A DNA stretch of 10,046 nucleotides, from the NCBI GenBank assembly GCA_016301965.1, contig JAEDOO010000061.1:1-10046 (forward strand), written 5' to 3'. Under the pieces are notes generated by a model that had not been told where the DNA came from, made no database searches, and worked only from the letters and a program-made list of their open reading frames with translations. Origin of the DNA: Lachnospiraceae bacterium. GTDB taxonomy: Bacteria; Bacillota; Clostridia; Lachnospirales; Lachnospiraceae. A program made the translations under genes and the position numbers. This document shows positions 1-6,478 of this stretch, one piece after another (positions within the stretch are counted from its first letter, which is position 1; every line of letters starts with the position of its first letter).

Positions 1-285
1 GCCTACTATTTCTCCGAGGATCGGGCGGCGATTCGCCGTTTTACTTCCAAGGTACAGTTTGGCGGCGGCTGCATCAACGATGTGGTGATCCATCTGGCCA
101 CCTCCGCACTGCCCTTTGGCGGTGTAGGCCCCAGTGGTATGGGCCATTACCATGGGAAATACGGTTTCGATACTTTCTCCCATAAGAAGAGTATTGTAGA
201 TAAGAAGACTTTTCTGGATCTGCCCATGCGTTATCAGCCTTACACGAAAGTGTATGATGCGATGATACGTATGTTTCTTAGATAG
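1..285 (+). CDS. Aldehyde dehydrogenase, C-terminal fragment (5' end outside window)
   Basis: This is the last 94 codons of an NAD(P)-dependent aldehyde dehydrogenase, an enzyme that oxidises aldehydes to carboxylic acids. The reading frame is open from base 1 and ends at TAG 283-285. The visible part carries the family's C-terminal signature: FGGGCINDV, then LPFGGVGPSGMGHYHGKYG and FDTFSHKKSI. That pattern fits the class 3-like (YwdH/AlkH-type) fatty or aromatic aldehyde dehydrogenases better than the betaine aldehyde group. The catalytic Cys and Glu and most of the cofactor-binding domain lie upstream of the window, so activity and substrate cannot be judged. An intrinsic terminator follows about 35 bases downstream, which suggests that this gene ends its transcription unit and is not part of the glnA unit. 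Confidence 0.9.
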   Translation, partial: AYYFSEDRAAIRRFTSKVQFGGGCINDVVIHLATSALPFGGVGPSGMGHYHGKYGFDTFSHKKSIVDKKTFLDLPMRYQPYTKVYDAMIRMFLR

Positions 286-320
286 ATCAACATAGATTTA
301 CAAATAACGATCAGCATATT

Positions 321-370
321 CTCCGGCATTACCGTATAAAGTTTTTTATGCAGTATGGCCGGGGATTTTT
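321..370 (+). terminator. Intrinsic terminator of the aldehyde dehydrogenase gene
   Basis: A long hairpin is followed by a T-run. The outer stem pairs CTCCGGC (321-327) with GCCGGGG (358-364), and AT next to it with AT across a small bulge. The inner stem pairs GTATAAA (334-340) with TTTATGC (345-351), leaving a small loop. An internal loop separates the two stems. ATTTTTCTT follows directly from 365. This is a typical Rho-independent terminator, although the internal loop makes the exact fold uncertain. Confidence 0.75.
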
Positions 371-391
371 CTTATATGCATGGAGAGAAAT

Positions 392-420
392 TTGCACAGG
401 GCTTTTTTTGAGCGTGTTAT
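392..420 (+). promoter_or_regulatory. Candidate distal sigma-A promoter for glnA
   Basis: TTGCAC (392-397), a 17-base spacer and TGTTAT (415-420) form a plausible sigma-A promoter. The -35 box matches the consensus at four of six positions, and so does the -10 box. Transcription would start near 427 and give a leader of about 145 bases ahead of the glnA start codon. The leader would include a hairpin with arms 436-440 and 460-464. The spacer contains a T-run, which can favour promoter activity. It is weaker than the proximal promoter at 484-512 and has no experimental support. Confidence 0.4.
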
Positions 421-435
421 CAATGAAAATGCTAA

Positions 436-464
436 GAAAAGGCTGGAATTCACTTCAGATTTTC
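436..464 (+). other. Leader hairpin upstream of glnA
   Basis: GAAAA (436-440) pairs with TTTTC (460-464). CTG (443-445) pairs with CAG (456-458), and AA (447-448) with TT (454-455), leaving the five-base loop TTCAC. It would be transcribed only from the distal promoter. The loop does not match the A-N-N-G-N-N hexaloop recognised by ANTAR proteins, so I assign no function. It has no T-run like a terminator. Confidence 0.3.
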
Positions 465-483
465 AATACACCCTTTCGTTACG

Positions 484-512
484 TTGACAAATAAAATTCC
501 CACTGCTATCAT
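484..512 (+). promoter_or_regulatory. Proximal sigma-A promoter of glnA (near-consensus)
   Basis: A perfect -35 box TTGACA (484-489) is separated by exactly 17 bases from TATCAT (507-512), which matches the -10 consensus at five of six positions. The predicted start of transcription is about 519-521, giving a leader of about 50 bases before ATG 571. The -35 TTG at 484 is in frame with glnA and can be mistaken for a start codon. If this is the promoter, the 29 residues encoded between 484 and 570 are not made. I do not see a TGTNA-N7-TNACA GlnR/TnrA operator around it. Confidence 0.75.
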
Positions 513-559
513 AAACAAAATAGGGAGATTGCTGGCTTTTGGAAGAAACAGTGCTCCCA

Positions 560-565
560 GGGAGG
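560..565 (+). promoter_or_regulatory. Ribosome binding site that sets the glnA start
   Basis: GGGAGG (560-565) lies five bases before ATG 571, an ideal Shine-Dalgarno placement. It supports the start at 571 over the in-frame TTG at 484, which has no comparable site. CTCCC at 554-558 just upstream is complementary to this element and also to GGGAG at 523-527, so the site may be partly structured. Confidence 0.85.
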
Positions 566-570
566 AAAAA

Positions 571-1899
571 ATGAAGAAATATACAAAAGAAGATATCTTT
601 CAAATGGTAGAAGAGGATGATGTGGAGTTTATTCGTCTTCAGTTCACCGACATGTATGGCACGTTAAAAAACATTGCGATCACGGTCCCTCAGCTGGAAA
701 AAGCACTGAACAATGAATGTATGTTTGACGGTTCCTCCGTCCAGGGTTTTGTCCGCGTGGACGAATCCGATATGTATCTGTATCCGGATCTGGATACCTT
801 TGCCGTATTTCCCTGGAGACCTCAGTCGGGAAAAGTGGCCCGTCTTTTGTGTGATGTGTATCGTTCGGATGATACACCTTTTACAGGGGACTCCCGCTAT
901 ATATTAAAGAAGGTATGTAAACAGGCCGCGGATATGGGCTATACCTTTGATGTGGGACCGGAGCTGGAATTTTTCCTGTTTGAGACAGATGAACACGGAG
1001 CACCCGAGGTACGTACTTACGAAAAGGCCGGATATTTTGATGTGGGTCCCATGGACACAGGAGAAAATTTCCGCCGTGATATGGTTCTTACTTTGGAAGA
1101 AATGGGATATGAAGTGGAAGCCACCCATCACGAAGCGGCTCCCGGACAGCATGAGATCGATTTTAAATATGGCGAGGCACTGCGGGCCGCGGACAGCCTG
1201 ATGACCTATAAGCTGGCTATCCGTACCATCGCAAAGCGTCACGGCATGCATGCTACCTTTATGCCGAAGCCTATTGACGGCATTGATGGTTCCGGTATGC
1301 ACCTGAATATGTCGTTGAGAAAAAATGGAAAAAATATTTTTGTGGATGAGGAGGATCCTTATCGTCTGAGTCAGGAGGCTTACTATTTTATCGGCGGTCT
1401 TCTGAAACATATCAAGGGAATGTCCCTTGTGTTAAATCCGCTGGTGAATTCCTATAAGCGTTTAACACCCGGTTACGAAGCCCCAGTTTATCTGACCTGG
1501 GGAGCCCAGAACAGAAGTCCGTTGATTCGTATTCCGGCGGGCAAGGGAAATACACGGATCGAGCTTCGAAGTCCTGATCCGGCTGCAAATCCGTATGTGG
1601 CACTGGCTCTTTGCCTGGCCGCCGGTCTGGACGGCATCAAAAACAGGATCCTGCCGCCGGAGGAAGCCACCGGAAATCTGTATAAGCTGGATCTCACCGC
1701 TGCAGCAGAGCAGGATATTGAAAGACTGCCTGTGAATATGGGAGAAGCTATTCAGGCTATGGAAGCAGACCAGTTTGTCCTGGATACGCTGGGTGAAGAA
1801 TTCAGTAAATGTTATTTGAAAGCAAAGAAAAAGGAGTGGAGCGAATACTGCCGGCAGATCAGCCAGTGGGAGATCGACCATTATCTTTACAATTGTTAA
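571..1899 (+). CDS. glnA: Type I glutamine synthetase (GlnA)
   Basis: Glutamine synthetase catalyses the ATP-dependent joining of ammonia to glutamate and acts as a cytoplasmic dodecamer, the main entry of ammonium into metabolism. With the start at 571 the protein is 442 residues, close to the 444 of the Bacillus subtilis enzyme, and its first residues (MKKYTKEDIFQ) align with that family. Visible motifs are MFDGSSVQGFVR (51-62), GPELEFFLF (129-137), HHEAAPGQHEIDFKY (186-200), GSGMHLNMSL (240-249), NSYKRLTPGYEAP (293-305) and NRSPLIRIP (314-322). R62, the residue tied to feedback inhibition in the B. subtilis enzyme, is present, and the flap-loop Glu falls at E303. This places it in the GSI-alpha (Bacillus/Clostridium) group, which is not controlled by adenylylation. 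An ANTAR regulator gene follows within 50 bases, which suggests control by nitrogen status. An in-frame extension back to TTG 484 is rejected because that TTG is part of the promoter. Confidence 0.97.
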   Translation: MKKYTKEDIFQMVEEDDVEFIRLQFTDMYGTLKNIAITVPQLEKALNNECMFDGSSVQGFVRVDESDMYLYPDLDTFAVFPWRPQSGKVARLLCDVYRSDDTPFTGDSRYILKKVCKQAADMGYTFDVGPELEFFLFETDEHGAPEVRTYEKAGYFDVGPMDTGENFRRDMVLTLEEMGYEVEATHHEAAPGQHEIDFKYGEALRAADSLMTYKLAIRTIAKRHGMHATFMPKPIDGIDGSGMHLNMSLRKNGKNIFVDEEDPYRLSQEAYYFIGGLLKHIKGMSLVLNPLVNSYKRLTPGYEAPVYLTWGAQNRSPLIRIPAGKGNTRIELRSPDPAANPYVALALCLAAGLDGIKNRILPPEEATGNLYKLDLTAAAEQDIERLPVNMGEAIQAMEADQFVLDTLGEEFSKCYLKAKKKEWSEYCRQISQWEIDHYLYNC

Positions 1900-1934
1900 C
1901 CCGCACGCTTTTGATTTGAGAAAAAATACAGATT

Positions 1935-1939
1935 GGAGG
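1935..1939 (+). promoter_or_regulatory. Ribosome binding site that sets the ANTAR gene start
   Basis: GGAGG (1935-1939) is one base from GTG 1941 and seven bases from the in-frame GTG 1947. Only the second spacing is normal, so 1947 is the preferred start. Confidence 0.7.
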
Positions 1940-1946
1940 CGTGAGT

Positions 1947-2498
1947 GTGGGTAATATAATCGTAGCGTTTCCCCGACAGGAGGATGCGAAAAGTATAAAG
2001 AATCTGCTGGTGCGCCATGGTTTTTCTGTGAACTATATCTGTACGAGCGGCAGTCAGGTGCTGGAATGTCTGGATGGCATGAACGATGGTATCGTCATAT
2101 CCGGCTACAAATTCCCGGATATGGTATACCATCATCTGCGGGCAGAGATGCCGCGGGAATTTGAAATGCTTCTGGTGGCATCGCCGAAATTTTTAAGCGG
2201 CCGTGAGGAGAATGGTGTTCTGGCGGTATCCATGCCTTTGAAGGTACAGGAGCTGTTAAGAAGCGTATCTTTTATCGAAGAAAAACTGGCAAGAAGCAAG
2301 AGAAAACGCCGTCAGATTCCCAGAAAGCGGGATCAGGAGGGCAAAGAATGGATAGAAAAAGCCAAACAGATTCTGATGGAAACGAACCACATGACGGAGG
2401 AGGAGGCTCACCGTTATGTACAAAAGAGTAGCATGGACAGCGGTAACTCTATGGTGGAAACGGCGCAAATGCTGATCCGTATCATGCAGGAGTCATAA
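1947..2498 (+). CDS. ANTAR-domain RNA-binding regulator with degenerate receiver domain
   Basis: This 183-residue protein has two parts. Residues 1-110 resemble a response-regulator receiver fold (IIVAFP at the first strand, KFPDM after the third, LLVASP at the fourth). Residues 130-183 form an ANTAR domain with the diagnostic helix pattern AKQILMETNHMTEEEAHRYV and QKSSMDSGNSMVETAQMLI. A basic stretch (RSKRKRRQIPRKR, about 116-128) joins them. ANTAR proteins bind paired RNA hairpins and prevent premature transcription termination. An ANTAR protein encoded beside glnA (NitR of solventogenic Clostridium) is known as a nitrogen-control antiterminator, which by analogy suggests a similar role here. 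The receiver looks unable to take phosphate: the acidic pair after strand one is missing, the Asp expected at about position 53 is Gly, and the usual Lys near 96 is Met. Activity is therefore more likely set by ligand, partner or dimer state. The GTG at 1941 is a possible alternative start, two residues longer. It lies 47 bases after glnA with no terminator between, so cotranscription is likely. Confidence 0.9.
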   Translation: MGNIIVAFPRQEDAKSIKNLLVRHGFSVNYICTSGSQVLECLDGMNDGIVISGYKFPDMVYHHLRAEMPREFEMLLVASPKFLSGREENGVLAVSMPLKVQELLRSVSFIEEKLARSKRKRRQIPRKRDQEGKEWIEKAKQILMETNHMTEEEAHRYVQKSSMDSGNSMVETAQMLIRIMQES

Positions 2499-2606
2499 TT
2501 ATTTAGAAAAGACGGGATACAGGAAGTATGAGATCGGATAAAACTGAGCAAAACGAAAAGAATGATAATGATTTAAAAAATGTAGATTGAAAAAGGGGCA
2601 GATCAC

Positions 2607-3443
2607 ATGAAATTTACAAAAATGCATGGCATCGGCAATGACTATGTGTATGTCAATTGTTTTGAAGAAAAGGTAGAGGATCCAAACAGCGCAGCTATAC
2701 GGGTCAGCGACCGTCACTTTGGTATCGGTTCAGACGGACTGATCCTGATCAAACCGTCTGAAGATGCGGATTGTGAAATGGATATGTACAATGCGGATGG
2801 TTCCCGGGGCGCTATGTGCGGCAACGGTATCCGCTGTGTGGCAAAATATGCTTATGATCACGGCATTGTGAATAAGAAGCAGATCACAGTGGCCACGGGA
2901 AGTGGTATCAAAACACTGGATCTTACCGTGGGAGAGGATAACAAAGTAACTCTTGTAAAGGTCAATATGGGAAAACCGGGGCTTAATGCCGGGCAGATAC
3001 CCGTGGTGGCTGAAAAAGAGCAGGTGATCGATGCCCCCATCACTGTGGATGGTGCAGAATATCGCATGACCTGTGTTTCCATGGGAAATCCCCATGCGGT
3101 AGTCTGCGTGGAGGATGTGGACAGTTTTCCGCTGGAGAAGGTCGGGCCCTTATTTGAACATCATACCTGTTTCCCGGACCGGGTAAATGCCGAGTTTATC
3201 CGGGTCATGGACAGAAAAAATGTGCAGATGCGCGTATGGGAGCGGGGGGCCGGGGAAACCTGGGCCTGTGGTACAGGAGCCTGTGCTGTGGCTGTGGCCT
3301 GTATCCTGAACGGTTATACAGACCGTGAGGTAACGGTGCATCTTCGCGGCGGCGACCTGCAGATACTCTGGGATGAGGAGAGTGGTGATGTTTACATGAC
3401 CGGTCCTGCCGAGGAAGTGTTCACGGGAGAGATTTTTTTGTGA
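2607..3443 (+). CDS. dapF: Diaminopimelate epimerase
   Basis: DapF interconverts LL- and meso-diaminopimelate without a cofactor, the penultimate step of lysine synthesis and the source of the peptidoglycan cross-linking residue. The 278-residue protein is of normal length and begins with the family signature MKFTKMHGIGNDYV. Both catalytic cysteines are present: C71 in MCGNGIRC and C221 in WACGTGACAVA, as required for the two-base mechanism. Further conserved motifs are YNADGSRGAMCGN (61-73), MGNPHAVV (159-166), NAEFIRV (194-200) and RVWERGAGETWACG (209-222). An AAGGGG site about eight bases before ATG 2607 supports the start. It lies 108 bases after the ANTAR gene with no terminator or clear promoter seen between, and 43 bases before the next gene, so it may be part of a longer transcript. 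Confidence 0.97.
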   Translation: MKFTKMHGIGNDYVYVNCFEEKVEDPNSAAIRVSDRHFGIGSDGLILIKPSEDADCEMDMYNADGSRGAMCGNGIRCVAKYAYDHGIVNKKQITVATGSGIKTLDLTVGEDNKVTLVKVNMGKPGLNAGQIPVVAEKEQVIDAPITVDGAEYRMTCVSMGNPHAVVCVEDVDSFPLEKVGPLFEHHTCFPDRVNAEFIRVMDRKNVQMRVWERGAGETWACGTGACAVAVACILNGYTDREVTVHLRGGDLQILWDEESGDVYMTGPAEEVFTGEIFL

Positions 3444-3474
3444 TGAATAACAGATAACCGACAGCTTACCAATG

Positions 3475-3480
3475 AAGGAG
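3475..3480 (+). promoter_or_regulatory. Ribosome binding site that sets the zinc-ribbon gene start
   Basis: AAGGAG (3475-3480) is six bases before ATG 3487. An upstream in-frame ATG at 3472 overlaps this site and would have no ribosome binding site of its own, so 3487 is chosen. Confidence 0.75.
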
Positions 3481-3486
3481 AATACT

Positions 3487-4632
3487 ATGGCAGGCAGATG
3501 TGAACTGTGTGACGGAAAGATAGTCAATGGCCGTTGTGTGGAATGCGGCATGGACTATACCCGCAGACAGAACAGATACCATCTCAATGAAAATTGTGAC
3601 GACTATGACCGAAATGCCCGAAAGATCAACGATGCGTATGAGGAGACTCTGCGGGGAAAAGATGAACCGCAGAAGGATAAGAAAAAGAAAGATAAAATCA
3701 CATTAAATGGCAAGGCATCCGCAAAGCCGAATACCCAGAGAAAGGATGAATGGGCATTTGAAAAGGCTTTTTCTGAGAAAAAAGCAAATTCCCGGAAATC
3801 ACCGGACAAGAATACAGGGAAAAAGGTATCTTCCAGAGTGCAGATGGCAGTCGTGCTGATTATTGGTGTTTTGCTTCTTGTCGGGCTTATTGGTGAACTG
3901 TGGGAAAATTCTTCTGTCAACAGAGCTGATTCGGTAACGGTATATAGCGAGATCGTGAATGAGCAACCGGTGTATGGTGAGAACCTCCCGATAATGCCGG
4001 AGACGGGAAACAGTGTGGGTTTTGACCTTACAGCCTATGGCTGTTATATTGCCGGTGTGGATATTCCGGCAGGTACATATGCTTTCACCAATACGGAGGA
4101 TGATACTATAGCAAATGTGAGTATAGATCAGCCGGAATATGGACTGTATGAAGCATATTATCTGGACGGCGGAGAATGTATAGAAAATGTTCGTCTGTAT
4201 GATGGAGCTATGCTGCAGATTGATGCCGGTTCGGTGATCAACTGTGTGAGTGATAATGCCCAGACGGACAGTATGCACAGCTGGGAAGGAAAGATGGGCG
4301 AATATGTTGTCTTTGCCGCGGAAGAGGGTGAGGAATTCCTCTATACTGTGGGTGAAGATATTGCCCCGGGCCGTTACACGGTTCGTTATCAGGGAAAAGG
4401 CACTTCAGTACTGGGGATTCGGACAGAGACGGGCAGCTTTGAGGAATATATGACGTTATCCTGTGAAAAATACAGTCCGGAGTCAACGCAGTATCTGGGA
4501 CTGGTACTCGAAGACGGTAACGAGATATATATAGAGCAATATGGTTCCGATGAAGCCTGGGCAGAATTTATGCCCTTGACATATCCGGTAGAAGGATATT
4601 TTCAGAATTGGGACAGCAATAGAGATTTATAA
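3487..4632 (+). CDS. Uncharacterised zinc-ribbon, single-membrane-span protein with duplicated extracytoplasmic motif
   Basis: I do not recognise a named family for this 381-residue protein. A zinc ribbon lies at the N terminus (C5-x2-C8, C17-x2-C20). It is followed by a charged, lysine-rich, probably disordered stretch (about 25-116) and one hydrophobic span (about 117-137: QMAVVLIIGVLLLVGLIGEL). There is no signal peptide. The positive residues just before the span suggest that the ribbon stays in the cytoplasm and residues 140-381 face outward. The outer part contains two copies of a short beta-type motif, YIAGVDIPAGTYAF (187-200) and YTVGEDIAPGRYTV (286-299), each followed by strand-like sequence, as in a tandem beta-sandwich. 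Similar IPAGxY motifs occur, as I recall, in other Firmicutes surface or zinc-ribbon proteins of unknown function. It sits 43 bases after dapF and 66 bases before gatC on the same strand. That may give it shared transcription but does not show a functional link. A role in envelope sensing or assembly is only a guess. Confidence 0.85.
   Translation: MAGRCELCDGKIVNGRCVECGMDYTRRQNRYHLNENCDDYDRNARKINDAYEETLRGKDEPQKDKKKKDKITLNGKASAKPNTQRKDEWAFEKAFSEKKANSRKSPDKNTGKKVSSRVQMAVVLIIGVLLLVGLIGELWENSSVNRADSVTVYSEIVNEQPVYGENLPIMPETGNSVGFDLTAYGCYIAGVDIPAGTYAFTNTEDDTIANVSIDQPEYGLYEAYYLDGGECIENVRLYDGAMLQIDAGSVINCVSDNAQTDSMHSWEGKMGEYVVFAAEEGEEFLYTVGEDIAPGRYTVRYQGKGTSVLGIRTETGSFEEYMTLSCEKYSPESTQYLGLVLEDGNEIYIEQYGSDEAWAEFMPLTYPVEGYFQNWDSNRDL
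4576..4602 (+). promoter_or_regulatory. Weak candidate promoter ahead of gatC
   Basis: A perfect TTGACA (4576-4581) lies inside the end of the zinc-ribbon gene, followed after 15 bases by TATTTT (4597-4602). The spacer is shorter than the usual 17, and a TATAAA at 4628-4633 is too far from this -35. If active it would give gatCAB its own transcript with a leader of about 90 bases. The TTGACA is also simply codons for Leu-Thr, so chance is a fair explanation. Confidence 0.25.
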
Positions 4633-4698
4633 ATGGAAAATAGGTAACCGCAGATGATGTGGTGCAGATAAGCAGAAGCAAAGAGAGGAGTAAAGACG

Positions 4699-4992
4699 AT
4701 GGCAAATATCATCAGTGATGAGACCATTGAATATGTAGGCATTCTGGCCAAGCTGGAATTGTCTGCTGAGGAAAAAGAAGCGGCCAAGTCCGATATGGGA
4801 CGGATGCTGGATTATATCGATAAGCTTAATGAGCTGGATACCAGCGGCGTGGAGCCTATGTCCCACGTATTTCCGGTCCACAATGTGTTCCGTGAGGATG
4901 TGGTGACTAATGGAGATGATCGGGCAAATATGCTGGCCAATGCCCCCGAGGAACGGGACGGACAGTATCAGGTGCCGAAGACAGTAGAATAA
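4699..4992 (+). CDS. gatC: Asp-tRNA(Asn)/Glu-tRNA(Gln) amidotransferase subunit C
   Basis: GatC is the small subunit that wraps around GatA and stabilises the GatA-GatB complex. The protein is 97 residues, the usual size. It has the typical order of elements: an N-terminal helix pair (IEYVGILAKLELSAEEKEA), the MLDYIDKLNELDTSGVEPM segment, and then VHNVFREDVV. A GAGGAG site (4685-4690) eight bases before ATG 4699 supports the start. gatA begins 22 bases after the stop codon and gatB follows directly, the standard gatCAB order in Firmicutes. Confidence 0.95.
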   Translation: MANIISDETIEYVGILAKLELSAEEKEAAKSDMGRMLDYIDKLNELDTSGVEPMSHVFPVHNVFREDVVTNGDDRANMLANAPEERDGQYQVPKTVE

Positions 4993-5014
4993 TCGTACAG
5001 CTTGGAGGACACAG

Positions 5015-6478
5015 ATGGATATTTTAAAATATACTGCCGTGGAACTTGGCAGAAAGATTAAAGATAAGGAACTGACGGCAGTAGAAGCTACTCAGGCAGT
5101 GCTGGATCGCATTGACAGTGTGGAAAATACGGTGCATGCCTATGTTACTGTGGATCGGGAAGGCGCATTAAAGAAAGCTGCCCAGATCCAGAAAAAGATA
5201 GAAAACGGTGAGCTTACCGGACCGCTGGCTGGTGTACCGGTAGCAATTAAAGACAATATGTGTACAGAGGGTATGCTGACGACCTGCAGTTCCAAGATTT
5301 TGTACAATTTTGTGCCGACTTTTACGGCGGAGGCTGTGAAGAATCTGGAAGCGGCCGGTGCGGTGATCATCGGAAAGACCAACATGGACGAGTTTGCCAT
5401 GGGAAGTACCACAGAGACTTCCGCTTATGGTGTGACGAGAAATCCCTGGAATCCGGATCATGTACCGGGCGGATCTTCCGGCGGCTCCTGTGCGGCAGTG
5501 GCGGCGGGAGAGTGCTTTTACGCGCTGGGAAGCGATACAGGTGGATCTATCCGCCAGCCCAGCTCCTTCTGCGGTGTGACTGGTATTAAACCCACCTACG
5601 GCACCGTATCCCGCTATGGATTGATCGCCTATGGTTCATCTCTGGATCAGATCGGACCGGTGGCCAAGGATGTGACCGACTGTGCTACGATCCTGGAGAT
5701 CATTGCGTCTCACGATCTTAAAGATTCTACTTCTGTGGAAAGAGAGACAAACTTTACGGATGCGCTGGTAGACGATGTCAAAGGTATGCGCATCGGTATT
5801 CCGAGAGATTATCTGGGCGAGGGTCTGGATTCGGAGGTCAAAGAGGCAATCCTCTCTGCAGCCAAGGTACTGGAAGCAAAAGGTGCCATAGTAGAGGAAT
5901 TTGATTTGAGCCTGGTGGAATATGCTATTCCTGCCTACTATGTTATTGCTTCCGCCGAGGCCAGTTCCAATCTTTCCCGTTTCGATGGTGTGAAGTATGG
6001 CTACCGTTCAGAAGATTACGAAGGTCTTCACAATATGTACAAAAAGAGCCGTTCCGAGGGCTTTGGCCCGGAGGTAAAACGGCGAATCATGCTGGGAAGC
6101 TTTGTCTTAAGCTCCGGCTATTACGATGCCTATTATCTGAAAGCGCTGCGTACCAAGGCACTGATCAAAAAGGCCTTTGACGAAGCTTTTGCAAAATACG
6201 ATGTGATCCTGGGACCGGCGGCACCCTATACAGCGCCGAAGCTGGGAGAATCCTTGAGTGATCCGATCCAGATGTATCTGGGCGATATTTATACGATCTC
6301 TGTAAACCTGGCTGGCCTTCCGGGCATGACGGTTCCCTGCGGCATGGACAGCAAGGGACTGCCTATCGGTCTGCAGCTGATCGGAGACTGCTTTAAAGAA
6401 AACAACATTATTCGTGCGGGCTATACTTTTGAGCAGAGTCGTGAAATGGTAATGCCGAATATGAAAGGGGTGGAGTAA
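5015..6478 (+). CDS. gatA: Asp-tRNA(Asn)/Glu-tRNA(Gln) amidotransferase subunit A
   Basis: GatA is the amidase subunit. It releases ammonia from glutamine, and the ammonia is channelled to GatB to convert Glu-tRNA(Gln), and in many bacteria Asp-tRNA(Asn), to the correct amide form. The 487-residue protein is of full length. The amidase-signature Ser-cisSer-Lys triad is intact and falls at the same numbers as in the Staphylococcus aureus enzyme: K79 in VAIKDN, S154 in PGGSSGGS and S178 in GSDTGGSIRQP. Downstream family motifs such as GIKPTYGTVSRYGLIAY (190-206) and SLDQIGP are also present. A GGAGG site (5004-5008) lies six bases before ATG 5015. The TAA stop is immediately followed by the ATG of gatB, so the two are likely translationally coupled. 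Confidence 0.98.
   Translation: MDILKYTAVELGRKIKDKELTAVEATQAVLDRIDSVENTVHAYVTVDREGALKKAAQIQKKIENGELTGPLAGVPVAIKDNMCTEGMLTTCSSKILYNFVPTFTAEAVKNLEAAGAVIIGKTNMDEFAMGSTTETSAYGVTRNPWNPDHVPGGSSGGSCAAVAAGECFYALGSDTGGSIRQPSSFCGVTGIKPTYGTVSRYGLIAYGSSLDQIGPVAKDVTDCATILEIIASHDLKDSTSVERETNFTDALVDDVKGMRIGIPRDYLGEGLDSEVKEAILSAAKVLEAKGAIVEEFDLSLVEYAIPAYYVIASAEASSNLSRFDGVKYGYRSEDYEGLHNMYKKSRSEGFGPEVKRRIMLGSFVLSSGYYDAYYLKALRTKALIKKAFDEAFAKYDVILGPAAPYTAPKLGESLSDPIQMYLGDIYTISVNLAGLPGMTVPCGMDSKGLPIGLQLIGDCFKENNIIRAGYTFEQSREMVMPNMKGVE

Noticed and set aside
484..570. In-frame 29-residue N-terminal extension of glnA from TTG 484
   Set aside because: The TTG belongs to a perfect -35 box, there is no ribosome binding site for it, and the family start matches ATG 571.
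371..570. Riboswitch, T-box or GlnR/TnrA operator ahead of glnA
   Set aside because: No T-box bulge sequence, no known riboswitch core and no TGTNA-N7-TNACA match was found by eye.
904..1410. Minus-strand open frame of 168 codons inside glnA
   Set aside because: It is antisense to conserved glutamine synthetase motifs, and its translation shows no recognisable domain.
4628..4633. TATAAA box just before gatC
   Set aside because: It overlaps the end of the zinc-ribbon gene, and no -35 box lies 16-18 bases upstream (TTGGGA is only 14 bases away).
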